Source: Microcoleus sp036705565
GTDB taxonomy: Bacteria > Cyanobacteriota > Cyanobacteriia > Cyanobacteriales > Microcoleaceae
DNA: 64,000 bases
NCBI GenBank assembly: GCA_036705565.1
Contig: JAUBUY010000028.1
Reading direction: 5' to 3' (one strand)
In this document: piece after piece, positions 8,275-16,794 of the stretch
How positions within the stretch are numbered: the stretch's first letter is position 1
Layout of the letters: every line of letters starts with the position of its first letter
The notes under the pieces: model-generated
The model's input: the letters and a program-made list of their open reading frames with translations, nothing else
The model's database searches: none
What the model was told of the DNA's origin: nothing
Position numbers and translations under genes: made by a program

Positions 8275-8923
8275 ACTCTCCATACCTTTTCGATTGCGAG
8301 TGTCTCTCACAATTGTGATTGGCATGGGTTTTCTGAAGACAGGCGCTTGGCTGTGGCTGGGAATTTATGGGGCGATCGCACTTTTTTGGTCGTTTTGGCT
8401 CAGGGCTCCGGTGCGAACCCTAGCGCAACTGTTGGGAGCAGAATTGATTTTTCTGTCCTTATTAGTGCTGCCCCAAGGTTGGGAACGCGCCAGTTTTTTG
8501 TTGCTGCGTTCCCTAATTTGCCTGCTAATTATGAACAGTTTTCTGCTAACTTTGCCACCCCACAGTTTCGGAATCGCCCTCAAAGGATTACCCCTACCAG
8601 CAGGTTTGCAAGAAATTGTACTTTTAACAGGACAATACTTAGAAATCCTGCTGTCCGAAGTCAACCGCATGAAAATATCAGCCCAACTCCGGGGCTTGTC
8701 GGGTACCGGAGGATGGCTGCGCTACGCCAGTGCTTCCATGATCGGAGCGCTTTATTTGCGAAGTCTCGATCGGGCAGAAAGAGTACACGCAGCAATGCTA
8801 ATTCGCGGGTATCAAGGAGCTGTACCTGCCGAATCAAAATCAACACCAAAAGAGCGACTCTGGCTGACAGTAGCAATTGTAATGGCAGCCGGATTAACAA
8901 TAGCTTCTTATGGTAAGTGGTAA
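8267..8923 (+). CDS. cbiQ: CbiQ, transmembrane (T) component of the metal ECF transporter
   Basis: A 218-residue EcfT-family membrane protein that couples ATP hydrolysis by CbiO to movement of the CbiM component. Hydrophobic helices lie near 13-45, 50-70 and 75-95, with a final helix near 197-213. The cytoplasmic coupling helices contain the two Ala-Arg-Gly-like signatures, seen here as SAQLRGL (about 140) and AMLIRGYQG (about 180). ATG lies within the end of cbiM (ATGTCTAA), implying translational coupling. No CbiN gene follows, consistent with the PDGLE domain being fused to CbiM. Confidence 0.9.
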   Translation: MSKLSIPFRLRVSLTIVIGMGFLKTGAWLWLGIYGAIALFWSFWLRAPVRTLAQLLGAELIFLSLLVLPQGWERASFLLLRSLICLLIMNSFLLTLPPHSFGIALKGLPLPAGLQEIVLLTGQYLEILLSEVNRMKISAQLRGLSGTGGWLRYASASMIGALYLRSLDRAERVHAAMLIRGYQGAVPAESKSTPKERLWLTVAIVMAAGLTIASYGKW

Positions 8924-8989
8924 TTTAGAAGGGGCAATTGGTAATTGGTAATTGATTAATTCATTCCTCTACCTTTTGCCTTCTCCCTT

Positions 8990-9024
8990 CCCCTCTCTGC
9001 GCCCTCTGTGCTCTCTGCGGTTAC
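8990..9024. repeat. Dispersed repeat, CTCTGCGCCCTCTG type
   Basis: CTCTCTGCGCCCTCTGTGCTCTCTGCGGTT. Closely related strings occur at 22950-22982 and 41571-41608, each in a gap between genes. Confidence 0.75.
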
Positions 9025-9058
9025 ATACTCTTAATCCTAAAATCGAGGCAAATAAAAC

Positions 9059-9793
9059 TTGAGTAGACTAAAATCTGTGCCAACAATCGAAGTAGAAAAC
9101 TTAGTATTTGGCTATCCCGATCAAAAGCCAATATTGCGGGGAATTTCTTTTAGTTTGCAACCAGGAGAAAGAGTGGCTCTACTCGGCCTGACAGGTGCTG
9201 GTAAAAGCACTTTACTCGAAAACTTGATCGGATTAAAAATCCCTCAAGCGGGCGAGATTAGAGTGCAGGGAAAAAAGTTGGAAGAGGCGACGTTATCGCA
9301 GGCGCGCAGGCAGATTGGATTTTGCTTTCAAGATGCTAACGACCAGCTATTTATGCCGACTATTTTAGAGGATGTCATGTTCGGGCCTCGCAATTACGGA
9401 GTGCCGCCGGGAGTGGCGCGCGATCGAGCTTTAGCCCTATTAGACGAATTTGGTTTAGTAGAATTTGCCAACCGTTCGGCCCACGAACTTTCGGGAGGTC
9501 AAAGAAGATTAGCAGCCTTGGCAGCAATTTTAGCATTAGAGCCGGCAATTTTAATCTTAGATGAGCCGACGAACGGACTCGATCCCTCGTGGCGGCGTCA
9601 TTTGGCGTCTGTTTTGTCCCAATTGCCGATCGAGGTAATTTTGATTGCTTCTCACAATTTGAATTGGATCGGTAAAACGACTCAAAGGGCGTTAGTTTTG
9701 GCGGATGGTGAGATAAAAATTGACAGAAAAACCCAAGATTTGCTGGCAGACAAATCAACTCTCGAATATTACAATTTGCCACCAGATTGGTAA
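9059..9793 (+). CDS. cbiO: CbiO, ATP-binding component of the metal ECF transporter
   Basis: ABC ATPase of 244 residues that energises CbiM/CbiQ. Walker A is GLTGAGKST (43-51), the Q-loop is in FCFQDANDQLFMPT, the signature is LSGGQRR, Walker B is LILDEPTNGLD and the switch His is in LIASHN. The QDANDQLF sequence after the Q-loop is typical of CbiO/EcfA. The frame begins with a TTG at 9059; no ATG occurs before the conserved IEVENLVFGYP, so TTG is the likely start. It is separated from cbiQ by 135 bp containing a dispersed repeat, which may weaken co-transcription but does not change orientation. Confidence 0.9.
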   Translation: MSRLKSVPTIEVENLVFGYPDQKPILRGISFSLQPGERVALLGLTGAGKSTLLENLIGLKIPQAGEIRVQGKKLEEATLSQARRQIGFCFQDANDQLFMPTILEDVMFGPRNYGVPPGVARDRALALLDEFGLVEFANRSAHELSGGQRRLAALAAILALEPAILILDEPTNGLDPSWRRHLASVLSQLPIEVILIASHNLNWIGKTTQRALVLADGEIKIDRKTQDLLADKSTLEYYNLPPDW

Positions 9794-9889
9794 TTAACTA
9801 TTGGTCATGAGTCATTACATAAAGCAGTGATAACCAACCACAAGCGATGGCAACGATTGGGTGGAATTACAGGCAATATATATCTGTAA

Positions 9890-10894
9890 TTACAGGTCGA
9901 ATTTGCGGACGGCTTCATTGTACAAATGAATAGCTAAATCGCGTATAATTTGTTCATTTTGAAAATCACTTCCTAACTTCTGTTTGGCAATTTGAACACA
10001 TTTTCTCATCAAGTCTGACGAACTTTCGATGTGAAGTGCGATCGCCCTTTGCTTTTCTTCAAAGCCGACCTCGATTTCCGCCAGCCTTTTGACCGATTGA
10101 CAATTCGCCGATTGCTCTAAATTTGCCGCCATTTTTTCCTGCTTTCTCCTTTGGACTTCCTCGGAAAAACCCGCAGCGATGAGCCCCGCAGGTAACGCAA
10201 AAATTCCAATTCCCAAAAATGCTAATATTGCTCCTAACAATTTTCCTAAAGGAGTGATTGGATAAATATCACCGTAACCGACAGTAGTTAATGTCACAAC
10301 TCCCCACCACATTGCATCGGGGATGCTCGCAAAAGTTTCGGGATGCGCCTCGTTTTCAACAAAATACATGACGCTAGAGGCAAATATTAAGAGAATAAAA
10401 ACTGCAAATGCAGTGGCAATTAACTCTTCTTTTTTAGCGTACAATACTGCTCCCAGAGTTCTGAGCGATTCTGAATAGCGACTCATTTTTAGCAAGCGCA
10501 ACAGGCGCAAAACACGAATTAAGTTAACGAAGTTAAAACTAGGAAATAACAGCAAGAAGTAAAAAGGTAAGATTGAAATTAAATCAATCAAGCTTAGCGG
10601 TGTAAGAGCATATCTCAATCTTCCCCAAAGCGGGTGGCTGTATTTGCGATCGACTGTAGAAACCCATAGCCTCAAAATATATTCTATTGTAAATACTAAG
10701 GAGGAAACAATTTCGATGTTTGCCAAAAGCGATGTGTGTTCTGGCGACAAGGTGGGGGAAGTAGAAGCAATAAAAGCTGCGACGTTAATCAGAATCAAAC
10801 AAGTTATGAAAACATCATCTGCTAAACTGTATAAATTGCTTGACTCTGAGGTTTCTAAGATTTCATAAATTATAGTTTTGATTTTTTTAGGCAT
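9890..10894 (-). CDS. Voltage-gated-type potassium channel
   Basis: A 334-residue six-helix ion channel of the Kv superfamily in the cytoplasmic membrane. S1 lies near 27-45 and S2 near 62-78. S4 is LIRVLRLLRLLKMSRYSESL (about 125-144), with regularly spaced arginines as in voltage sensors. The pore helix AMWWGVVTLTT is followed by the selectivity filter TVGYGD (204-209) and S6 LGAILAFLGIGIFALPAGLIAAG. The C-terminal 90 residues are cytoplasmic, charged and helical (QRRKQEKMAANLEQ), without a recognisable RCK or cyclic-nucleotide domain. It stands alone between the cbi operon and the dehydrogenase gene. Confidence 0.92.
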   Translation of the reverse strand: MPKKIKTIIYEILETSESSNLYSLADDVFITCLILINVAAFIASTSPTLSPEHTSLLANIEIVSSLVFTIEYILRLWVSTVDRKYSHPLWGRLRYALTPLSLIDLISILPFYFLLLFPSFNFVNLIRVLRLLRLLKMSRYSESLRTLGAVLYAKKEELIATAFAVFILLIFASSVMYFVENEAHPETFASIPDAMWWGVVTLTTVGYGDIYPITPLGKLLGAILAFLGIGIFALPAGLIAAGFSEEVQRRKQEKMAANLEQSANCQSVKRLAEIEVGFEEKQRAIALHIESSSDLMRKCVQIAKQKLGSDFQNEQIIRDLAIHLYNEAVRKFDL

Positions 10895-11138
10895 TGGAGT
10901 TTGTCCTAAGAATTTAGCAATTAACGCTCGCGCTTCACTACAGTATAAGCAATGAAATTCCCAAAATTAAGCAGGAGTTGCCCTCAAGCTAAAAAATTGT
11001 GTTCTTCAGAGAGGCTCTTGTTACGAAATTCAATATTTCTCATGGAAAGTGGGTTGTTTGGGGCAACGGTATTCTAGTAAAATTTAGAGTTGATCTGGAA
11101 AAAATTTCCAACTATTACTGGGTTTGCAGGCAAAAATC

Positions 11139-12146
11139 ATGAAGGTAGCCGTATTCAGCACCAAATCCTACGATCGCACATTTCTGGAAGCAGCGAATGT
11201 CGGCGGCAAACACGATTTAGTTTTTTTTGAACCGCGTCTGAACCTGGAAACCAGCGTTTTGGCTGCTGGATTTCCGGCCGTTTGCGCGTTCGTGAACGAC
11301 TCCTTGGACGCGAAAACGCTGCTTAGCATTGCCGAAAAAGGCGTCCGCTTGCTGGCCCTGAGATCCGCCGGATTTAATCACGTCGATTTAGCAGCAGCGA
11401 AGGATTTAAATCTAACTCTCCTCCGAGTTCCGGCTTATTCTCCCTACGCCGTCGCGGAACACGCAGTCGCTCTGATTTTGTCCCTCAACCGCAAAATCCA
11501 CCGGGCCTACAACCGCGTCCGCGAAGGCAATTTCGCCCTAGACGGCTTGTTGGGTTTTGACCTTCATGGCAAAACGGTGGGAATCGTCGGAACAGGCAGA
11601 ATTGGCGCAATTACTGCCCAAATTTTGCACGGATTCGGGTGTCGCCTGTTGGGATACGATGTTTACCAAAACCCAGATTGCCTCGCCCTAGGCATGGAAT
11701 ACGTCGCACTCCCGGAACTGTTCGCCACCTCTGATATTGTCAGCCTGCACTGTCCGCTGATACCGGAAACTTACCATTTAATCGGTGCAGAGGCGATCGA
11801 GCAAATGAAACCAGGGATGATGCTGATCAATACCAGCCGCGGTCAGTTGATTGACACTAAAGCTGTCACCAAAGCACTGAAGTCTGGTATAATTGGCTAC
11901 CTAGGCTTAGATGTTTACGAACAAGAGACGGATCTGTTTTTTGAGGATTTGTCAAATCACGTTATTCAAGACGACGTTTTTCAGCGCTTGCTGACTTTCC
12001 CCAACGTCCTGATTACCGGACACCAAGCTTTTTTCACCGAGGAAGCTTTGAAAAATATCGCCGAAACCACGATCGGCAATATCACCGACTTTGAACAAGG
12101 ACGCCCTTGCCCGAATCAAATCGACCTCTCTCAAGTGAAAAAATGA
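11139..12146 (+). CDS. ldhA: D-lactate dehydrogenase (D-2-hydroxyacid dehydrogenase)
   Basis: NAD-dependent reduction of pyruvate to D-lactate, an overflow or fermentation step. The protein resembles E. coli LdhA along its whole length: MKVAVFSTKSYD at the start, LLALRSAGFNHVDLAAA, RVPAYSPYAVAEHAV, the nucleotide fold GIVGTGRIG, catalytic Arg in NTSRGQLID, Glu in LDVYEQETDLFFED and His in TGHQAFFTEEAL, ending near CPNQIDLSQ. Length of 335 residues is normal. I chose the ATG at 11139, where the family-like MKVAVF begins, rather than the TTG five codons upstream. In Synechocystis the orthologue prefers NADPH; cofactor use here was not inferred. Confidence 0.9.
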   Translation: MKVAVFSTKSYDRTFLEAANVGGKHDLVFFEPRLNLETSVLAAGFPAVCAFVNDSLDAKTLLSIAEKGVRLLALRSAGFNHVDLAAAKDLNLTLLRVPAYSPYAVAEHAVALILSLNRKIHRAYNRVREGNFALDGLLGFDLHGKTVGIVGTGRIGAITAQILHGFGCRLLGYDVYQNPDCLALGMEYVALPELFATSDIVSLHCPLIPETYHLIGAEAIEQMKPGMMLINTSRGQLIDTKAVTKALKSGIIGYLGLDVYEQETDLFFEDLSNHVIQDDVFQRLLTFPNVLITGHQAFFTEEALKNIAETTIGNITDFEQGRPCPNQIDLSQVKK

Positions 12147-12342
12147 GTCAAAAGACCGATTTGGCAGCGAAGGCAATTGTTTAAAATCAAGTCATATCAT
12201 TATTTTTGCTTGCAATTTGTGAAACTCTGCCTTAGTCTCATCAATTAGTCCCTGCAGCGCGGATGCTGTGCTAATTGCCGGAGAATTCTACTGGCAGCAA
12301 TTCACAGCCTGCAATTTTACCTGACAACGGAGTAAGTATCCA

Positions 12343-12780
12343 ATGACACAAGCTAACTTTTCGGACGAGACACAAACCATCACTGAAGTCGTGACAGTAG
12401 ATCTGGTTGAGGACAAACCGGGGGTCATGACTACAGTGACAACCACAGAAACAACGGCCGGCCAGTTCCAAGATATTAAAGACCAAGTTATTACAATTTT
12501 GTCGGAACTTCCAGCCTATCTCTCTAATTTTTTTGCTGACTACCAAAAGCCCCTCATCACAGTTGGTTTAATCCTGGCAGGCGGTATTAGTATTAAGGTA
12601 ATGCTGGGAGTTTTAGGTGCTCTTAATGATGTCCCTTTGGTAGCTCCAATTTTTGAGTTGATTGGCATGGGATATACGGGTTGGTTTGTTTACCGCTATC
12701 TGCTCAAGGCTTCTAATCGCCAAGAGTTGTTAACGGAAATTGATTCTTTAAAAGAACAAGTTGTAGGTAAAGATTCTTAA
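12343..12780 (+). CDS. CAAD-domain thylakoid membrane protein (CURT1-like)
   Basis: A 145-residue protein with the CAAD domain (cyanobacterial aminoacyl-tRNA synthetase appended domain), related to plant CURT1, which bends thylakoid membranes. The N-terminal 40 residues are acidic and Thr-rich (TTVTTTETTAGQ). A likely amphipathic helix (IKDQVITILSELPAYLSNFF) precedes two transmembrane helices (about 73-93 and 101-123, around a VPLVAPIFELIGMGYTGWF segment). The C-terminal helix is charged (NRQELLTEIDSLKEQV). There is no synthetase domain, so it is a free-standing CAAD protein. It is monocistronic as far as can be seen. Confidence 0.88.
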   Translation: MTQANFSDETQTITEVVTVDLVEDKPGVMTTVTTTETTAGQFQDIKDQVITILSELPAYLSNFFADYQKPLITVGLILAGGISIKVMLGVLGALNDVPLVAPIFELIGMGYTGWFVYRYLLKASNRQELLTEIDSLKEQVVGKDS

Positions 12781-12782
12781 AG

Positions 12783-12850
12783 GGGTGTTGAAGGAAGAGG
12801 GAAGAAGGAAGTTCGGCAACGGATGTAACGGATGTCAGGAAGAAGGAAGA
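12783..12850. repeat. Dispersed repeat, GGAAGTTCGGCAACGGATG type
   Basis: GGAAGTTCGGCAACGGATGT followed by AACGGATGTCAGGAAGAAGG. Near-identical strings lie at 56483-56560, and a partial copy is at 27274-27330. All are between genes and are flanked by GAAGAAGGAAGA purine runs. Confidence 0.8.
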
Positions 12851-12923
12851 AAGAGGATTTTTCCCACTCTCCTCTTTCCTAATCTCCCACTCCTCCCTCT
12901 CCCCCTCTCCCACTCTCCCAATC

Positions 12924-14279
12924 TCAATTTGGATGGCAAACTTGTTGCAAAGTGGCGGTAAAGTCGGGGTAGGAAATGGCAGCAGCTTCTGCCCGGTGAA
13001 TGTTAGTAATACCTGTGGCGTTGAGGGCTGCGATCGCCAAACTCATGGCGATTCTGTGGTCGGTGTAGCTGTCAACATCCGCGCCAGTCAAAGGAGTTCC
13101 CCCGGTAATTTCTAAACCGTCGGGTAACTCGGAAATTTGGGCTCCCATGCGGTTGAGTTCGGCAGCAGTCACGGCCAGTCGATCGCTCTCTTTGACTCGC
13201 AACTCGGCCGCATCTCGAATTATTGTAGTACCGGAGGCAAAGATCGCCGCTACTGCCAAAATCGGGATTTCGTCAATCAGTCGGGGAATTAAGTCGCCTG
13301 CAATGGTGCATCCCCGCAATTGGCCGGAACTACGAACCAAAATATCCGCTACAGGTTCCCCAGCCGCCTCTCGCTGATTTTGCAGTTCAATATCGGCGCC
13401 CATCATCTCCAAAGCTTCCAAAATGCCTGTACGAGTTGGGTTGACGCCGACATTTTCGACTACGAGCTCGGAACCTGGGACGATCGCCCCAGCAACTAGC
13501 CAAAAAGCCGCCGAACTAATATCCCCCGGTACAATCACATTCTGCCCTTGCAGTTGTGTCGGCCCAGTGACTGTCACGCTACAAGTTTCTGGATCGACGC
13601 TCAATTGGGCTCCAAACGCTCGCAGCATCCGTTCGCTGTGATCCCGCGACAGAGCGGGTTCTGTGACTGTAGTTTCTCCCTCCGCCATCAAACCGGCGAG
13701 CAAAATGCAAGATTTAACTTGAGCCGAGGCGATCGGAGAATGGTAGTGAATCGGTTTTAACTGCTGTCCCAGTATCCCTAAAGGAGCTAAAGAATTACTT
13801 TTTCGCCCCCAAATTTGCGCTCCCATTTGTTGTAGCGGTTTAATGACGCGCGACATGGGGCGCGATCGCAGAGAACTGTCACCCGTTACCGCATAAAAAC
13901 GCCCCGGATGAGAGGCTAAAATTCCCAACATCAGCCGCATCGTCGTGCCGGAATTACCCGCATCCAAGACTTCCACAGGCTCCTCTAACTCGCCAATTCC
14001 GACGCCCGTGACTGTCACCCGTTCCGCATTGAGTTCCGAAACTTTGGCTCCCAGGAGCGAGAAACATTTAGCCGTGCTGCGGGGGTCTTCTCCTAGGAGT
14101 AGTCCCTCAATTGTCGTTTCACCTTGGGCGATCGCACCCAACATCAAAGCTCGGTGAGAAATCGACTTATCGCCCGGAACTCGAATCCTCCCCACCAGCG
14201 ACAAGCCCGATGCCGGTTTTTGAATGCTTAAAGTTTGGCTTTTGTCAAGAAGCGTAGTAGTTATAATGTCAGCTTGCAT
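12924..14279 (-). CDS. aroA: 3-phosphoshikimate 1-carboxyvinyltransferase (EPSP synthase)
   Basis: Sixth step of the shikimate pathway: transfers enolpyruvyl from phosphoenolpyruvate to shikimate 3-phosphate. The 451-residue protein has the two-lobed fold with conserved PGDKSISHRALM (substrate lysine), LDAGNSGTTMRLMLG, the SLRSRPMSRVIKPL phosphate-binding arginines, SAQVKSCILLAGL, VPGDISSAAFWLVA, ELRVKESDRLA and DHRIAMSLAIAAL. An extension of about 25 residues precedes the first core strand. It stands alone on the minus strand. The other enolpyruvyl transferase, murA, is also in this window at 55030. Confidence 0.96.
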   Translation of the reverse strand: MQADIITTTLLDKSQTLSIQKPASGLSLVGRIRVPGDKSISHRALMLGAIAQGETTIEGLLLGEDPRSTAKCFSLLGAKVSELNAERVTVTGVGIGELEEPVEVLDAGNSGTTMRLMLGILASHPGRFYAVTGDSSLRSRPMSRVIKPLQQMGAQIWGRKSNSLAPLGILGQQLKPIHYHSPIASAQVKSCILLAGLMAEGETTVTEPALSRDHSERMLRAFGAQLSVDPETCSVTVTGPTQLQGQNVIVPGDISSAAFWLVAGAIVPGSELVVENVGVNPTRTGILEALEMMGADIELQNQREAAGEPVADILVRSSGQLRGCTIAGDLIPRLIDEIPILAVAAIFASGTTIIRDAAELRVKESDRLAVTAAELNRMGAQISELPDGLEITGGTPLTGADVDSYTDHRIAMSLAIAALNATGITNIHRAEAAAISYPDFTATLQQVCHPN

Positions 14280-14706
14280 TGAGATAAACTAGGATTGGAT
14301 GGCGTTAGCTATCCTACCTTTTTCTCAGTCCTAAGTCAGTCGTCTTTTGTACGGGCTGAGGGTTTTTTCCCAATGTGTCCGGTTAACTTAAAGGCTGATT
14401 AAACTCGCCCGGAGACTCCGCTGTCAGTTGTCGGCGACACGGGAGTGCGGACGCAACGGCACGGATTTCACATTAATTTCACAAATATTATCCGTGTATC
14501 TGCTTAGATTTCATCTCCAGCTCTGAGTTATCGACCAGATGATTGAATTGTGACTAAACAATTTTAGATTTTCGATTGCGAGTTGTAGATTTTTCATTTT
14601 GTTAAGCAAAAGCTCCGGAATTTGGAACCCAGCCAATCTAAAATCTAAAGTCTAAAATCTCAAATCTCAAACTGCCCGATCCACCACAACTCCTAAACTT
14701 TTATTT
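14280..14706. other. Intergenic region between aroA and an orphan gene
   Basis: No supported gene. It contains GACTCCGCTGTCAGTTGTCG with a nearby imperfect partner, and an ATCTAAAATCTAAAGTCTAAA repeat cluster at 14636-14672. The divergent arrangement means promoters for both neighbours should lie here; no convincing boxes were picked. Confidence 0.45.
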
Positions 14707-15210
14707 ATGCTGACCCATCACCGCAAGCCTGTAAGTTTATCGCTCGTCTCCACAGATTTACCTTTGTGGTCAGTCGTTGAAACCGCTGCTACGCTTTATC
14801 AAAAAGACCGCGAGCGCTTTCACTTGTTGTTGCACGAACCAGCAATAATCGATCGCGAATTTTCCGACGGTTCCAACGAATCTGCCGAGCCAGTTACAAT
14901 CTTACCCCCAACTACAAAACCCCGGTTGCTCTGGCTAGAAGTTTCGCCCTATCGAGTCATTATGACGATGCAAGGAAACGGCAAATACAGTTACCGCCAC
15001 TGCTGGGAACGAGGAATGTACGGCCTGAGCCGTTATTGGCTTCAGGGCGAATCGCTGGCGACTCCCGAACAGTTGCGACTCCGCAACTTCACTCGCAACT
15101 TGACCCTGACAGGAAAGCCGGAACCGGATCACTTGCAGTTAGAATACGAGTTGTGGTCGGAGAAAGTGCAACTCGGTCGCTATATTTTGAATCTAGAAAT
15201 TCATCACTAA
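14707..15210 (+). CDS. Hypothetical protein, function not recognised
   Basis: A 167-residue soluble protein without signal peptide or membrane segment. I do not recognise a domain. It is rich in aromatic and charged residues, with WLEVSPYRVIMTMQGNGKYS and WERGMYGLSRYWLQGESLAT in the middle and an acidic, hydrophobic C-terminus (EYELWSEKVQLGRYILNLEIHH) that looks like alternating beta strands. Codon use resembles that of its neighbours, so it is probably a real native gene. The ATG at 14707 is the first in frame. It is followed by a divergent lipoprotein gene, so context gives no clue. Confidence 0.75.
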   Translation: MLTHHRKPVSLSLVSTDLPLWSVVETAATLYQKDRERFHLLLHEPAIIDREFSDGSNESAEPVTILPPTTKPRLLWLEVSPYRVIMTMQGNGKYSYRHCWERGMYGLSRYWLQGESLATPEQLRLRNFTRNLTLTGKPEPDHLQLEYELWSEKVQLGRYILNLEIHH

Positions 15211-15328
15211 ATTGGGTAATTGCAAAGGGGTAGATAGTAGGTGAAGGCGACGCATTCCTCAAATTCCTTCACCCCCCGTGGGTTGTTGGGGTTCGCGTGG
15301 CAATCTCAAAATACAAAACTCTTAGCCT

Positions 15329-15808
15329 TTAGCGATCGCCCTTACAATAATTAATCAGTTTGCTAGTCAAAGCGTCTTGATTTGCGGCTGCTTGATTCGC
15401 CTGTTGGCCGGCTCTAATAATATCTGCTTGAGCTGTTTGGATTTGCTCTCGACCTTCTATACTTGTAGAAGCGAGATTTCCAGCCTGAAGGCTTTTGCTT
15501 ATGTCGCCGAGTGCTTGACTAATTTCCTGGAAGGATTTAACCGATGGCTCCTGAATTTCTTTGAGGGTTGGATCTGTTATTCGCAGAGCTTGAAGTTCAT
15601 TCGCTATTAGGTTCAAATTTTTAGCTAAATTGTCGGTCGTTGCAGCATCGTTGCTGTCTTTATCAACATCAATGAGAGCGTTGCCTTTGTTGACAATTTC
15701 AGTAAATTTAGTACACTGGACAGTTCGACTCTCGCTGCAACTAATCGTCAGCGTACAGCAAGCAACAACTATCAGCAGGATGGCAATCTGTTTGCGAAAA
15801 AAGTACAT
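15329..15808 (-). CDS. Putative lipoprotein
   Basis: A 159-residue protein with an N-terminal signal peptide: positive MYFFRKQ, hydrophobic IAILLIVVACCTL, then TISC-S, a fair lipobox with the modified Cys at about position 24. The mature part is helical and polar, with NKGNALIDVDKDSND, NLIANELQALRITDPTLKE and a Gln/Ala-rich helix (QTAQADIIRAGQQANQAAAN). No enzymatic motif is visible; it looks like a small helical periplasmic or membrane-anchored protein of the type found across cyanobacteria. Function unknown. Confidence 0.75.
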   Translation of the reverse strand: MYFFRKQIAILLIVVACCTLTISCSESRTVQCTKFTEIVNKGNALIDVDKDSNDAATTDNLAKNLNLIANELQALRITDPTLKEIQEPSVKSFQEISQALGDISKSLQAGNLASTSIEGREQIQTAQADIIRAGQQANQAAANQDALTSKLINYCKGDR

Positions 15809-15861
15809 GAACCCTCGGTTGCAAAAAAAGTAGATTCTGGGATTTTGTCGTAGAGTGCGTC

Positions 15862-15945
15862 ACTCGATTTTCGATTTTCGATTTTCGATTTACTTGCGAC
15901 ATTGAATCAAACGAGCTGGAACTTTGGTCTAAAATTAGGGATTGT
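15862..15945. repeat. Dispersed repeat with CGATTTT units and ACTTGCGACATTGAATC tail
   Basis: Tandem TCGATTT units are followed by ACTTGCGACATTGAATCAAA and then CTGGAACTTTGGTCTAAAAT. Almost the same layout recurs at 39539-39628 (TTAGATTT units, then ACTTGCAGCATTGAATCTGG), so this is one repeat family of about 85 bp. Confidence 0.7.
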
Positions 15946-16081
15946 CCACAAGGCGAGTGTACGCGGCACAGTATCCGTTTTTGGGTGTGTCAGCGGGCCG
16001 ATCGATATATCGACTGTCGAACAACTTTCGCGGCATTCAAACACGCTCTACTAAGCTAAACTACGTACCTGTTTAGGAACT

Positions 16082-16759
16082 ATGGTCAAAAACAGCAATA
16101 ACCTAAAGAAGGGAAGCATTTGGGGATATCTTACCCTGCTTTTGCCTATTTCCTTGACGGCGGTTGCCAGTTTCGAGTCGGGAAGGATGTTTTGGGCGAT
16201 CGCCACCACAGCGGGCGTTGCTTGGGCTTACAAGCTCTATCAGCAGCAGCAAAAAAATAAACTCGCTCATTTAGACTCGGTTTTCTATAAGTTGATCAAG
16301 GAAAATCAAGGGCGAGTTACGGCTTTGGATTTGGCGATGAATGCAAAACTGCCCGGAGAAAAGGTTCAAGAGTATCTCGACGAACGAGCCTCTGAGTTTG
16401 CCGCAGATTTTGAAGTGACGGAACAAGGCGGAATTTTGTATTATTTTCAAATAGCTCCAACTGTCAATCAAAGCGAAACAGCTAATGCGGCAATAGCTGT
16501 TCAAGAGCCTCCCACAAATCGGGAAAAAACACAAGAGAAAAAACCAAATTTATTCCCCATTGCTCAAACCAAGACTCCTCAAAAGCCCAAAATCTCTTTT
16601 ACCCAGACGGAACTATCCCGCAGGTTCAAAGTTCACGCAAGTACGATCGGCAAGTGGAAACTTAAGCCGGAGTTTGCTCAGTGGAGCCGCGAAAAAGACC
16701 CGGAGAATATCGCCTGGGAATATTCTACAGAAAACAAGCGATTTTATCCCAAAGATTGA
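16082..16759 (+). CDS. Membrane-anchored helix-turn-helix protein upstream of the methyltransferase
   Basis: A 225-residue protein of unknown function. The N-terminus has two hydrophobic segments (about 13-30 and 34-48). A winged-helix-like region follows (FYKLIKENQGRVTALDLAMN, LPGEKVQEYLDERA), then a Pro/Lys-rich linker. The C-terminal module, FTQTELSRRFKVHASTIGKW, looks like a MerR- or resolvase-type helix-turn-helix. The gene ends 35 bp before the methyltransferase, on the same strand. It could regulate the restriction-modification genes, but similar membrane plus DNA-binding proteins occur elsewhere in cyanobacteria without such neighbours. Domain assignment is by pattern only. Confidence 0.7.
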   Translation: MVKNSNNLKKGSIWGYLTLLLPISLTAVASFESGRMFWAIATTAGVAWAYKLYQQQQKNKLAHLDSVFYKLIKENQGRVTALDLAMNAKLPGEKVQEYLDERASEFAADFEVTEQGGILYYFQIAPTVNQSETANAAIAVQEPPTNREKTQEKKPNLFPIAQTKTPQKPKISFTQTELSRRFKVHASTIGKWKLKPEFAQWSREKDPENIAWEYSTENKRFYPKD

Positions 16760-16794
16760 CGTATTGACTAATTGACTGATTTGGGTTATCTTCA

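Noticed and set aside
8347..8916. 189-codon frame overlapping cbiQ
   Set aside because: It is an out-of-frame shadow of cbiQ with composition unlike a real protein.
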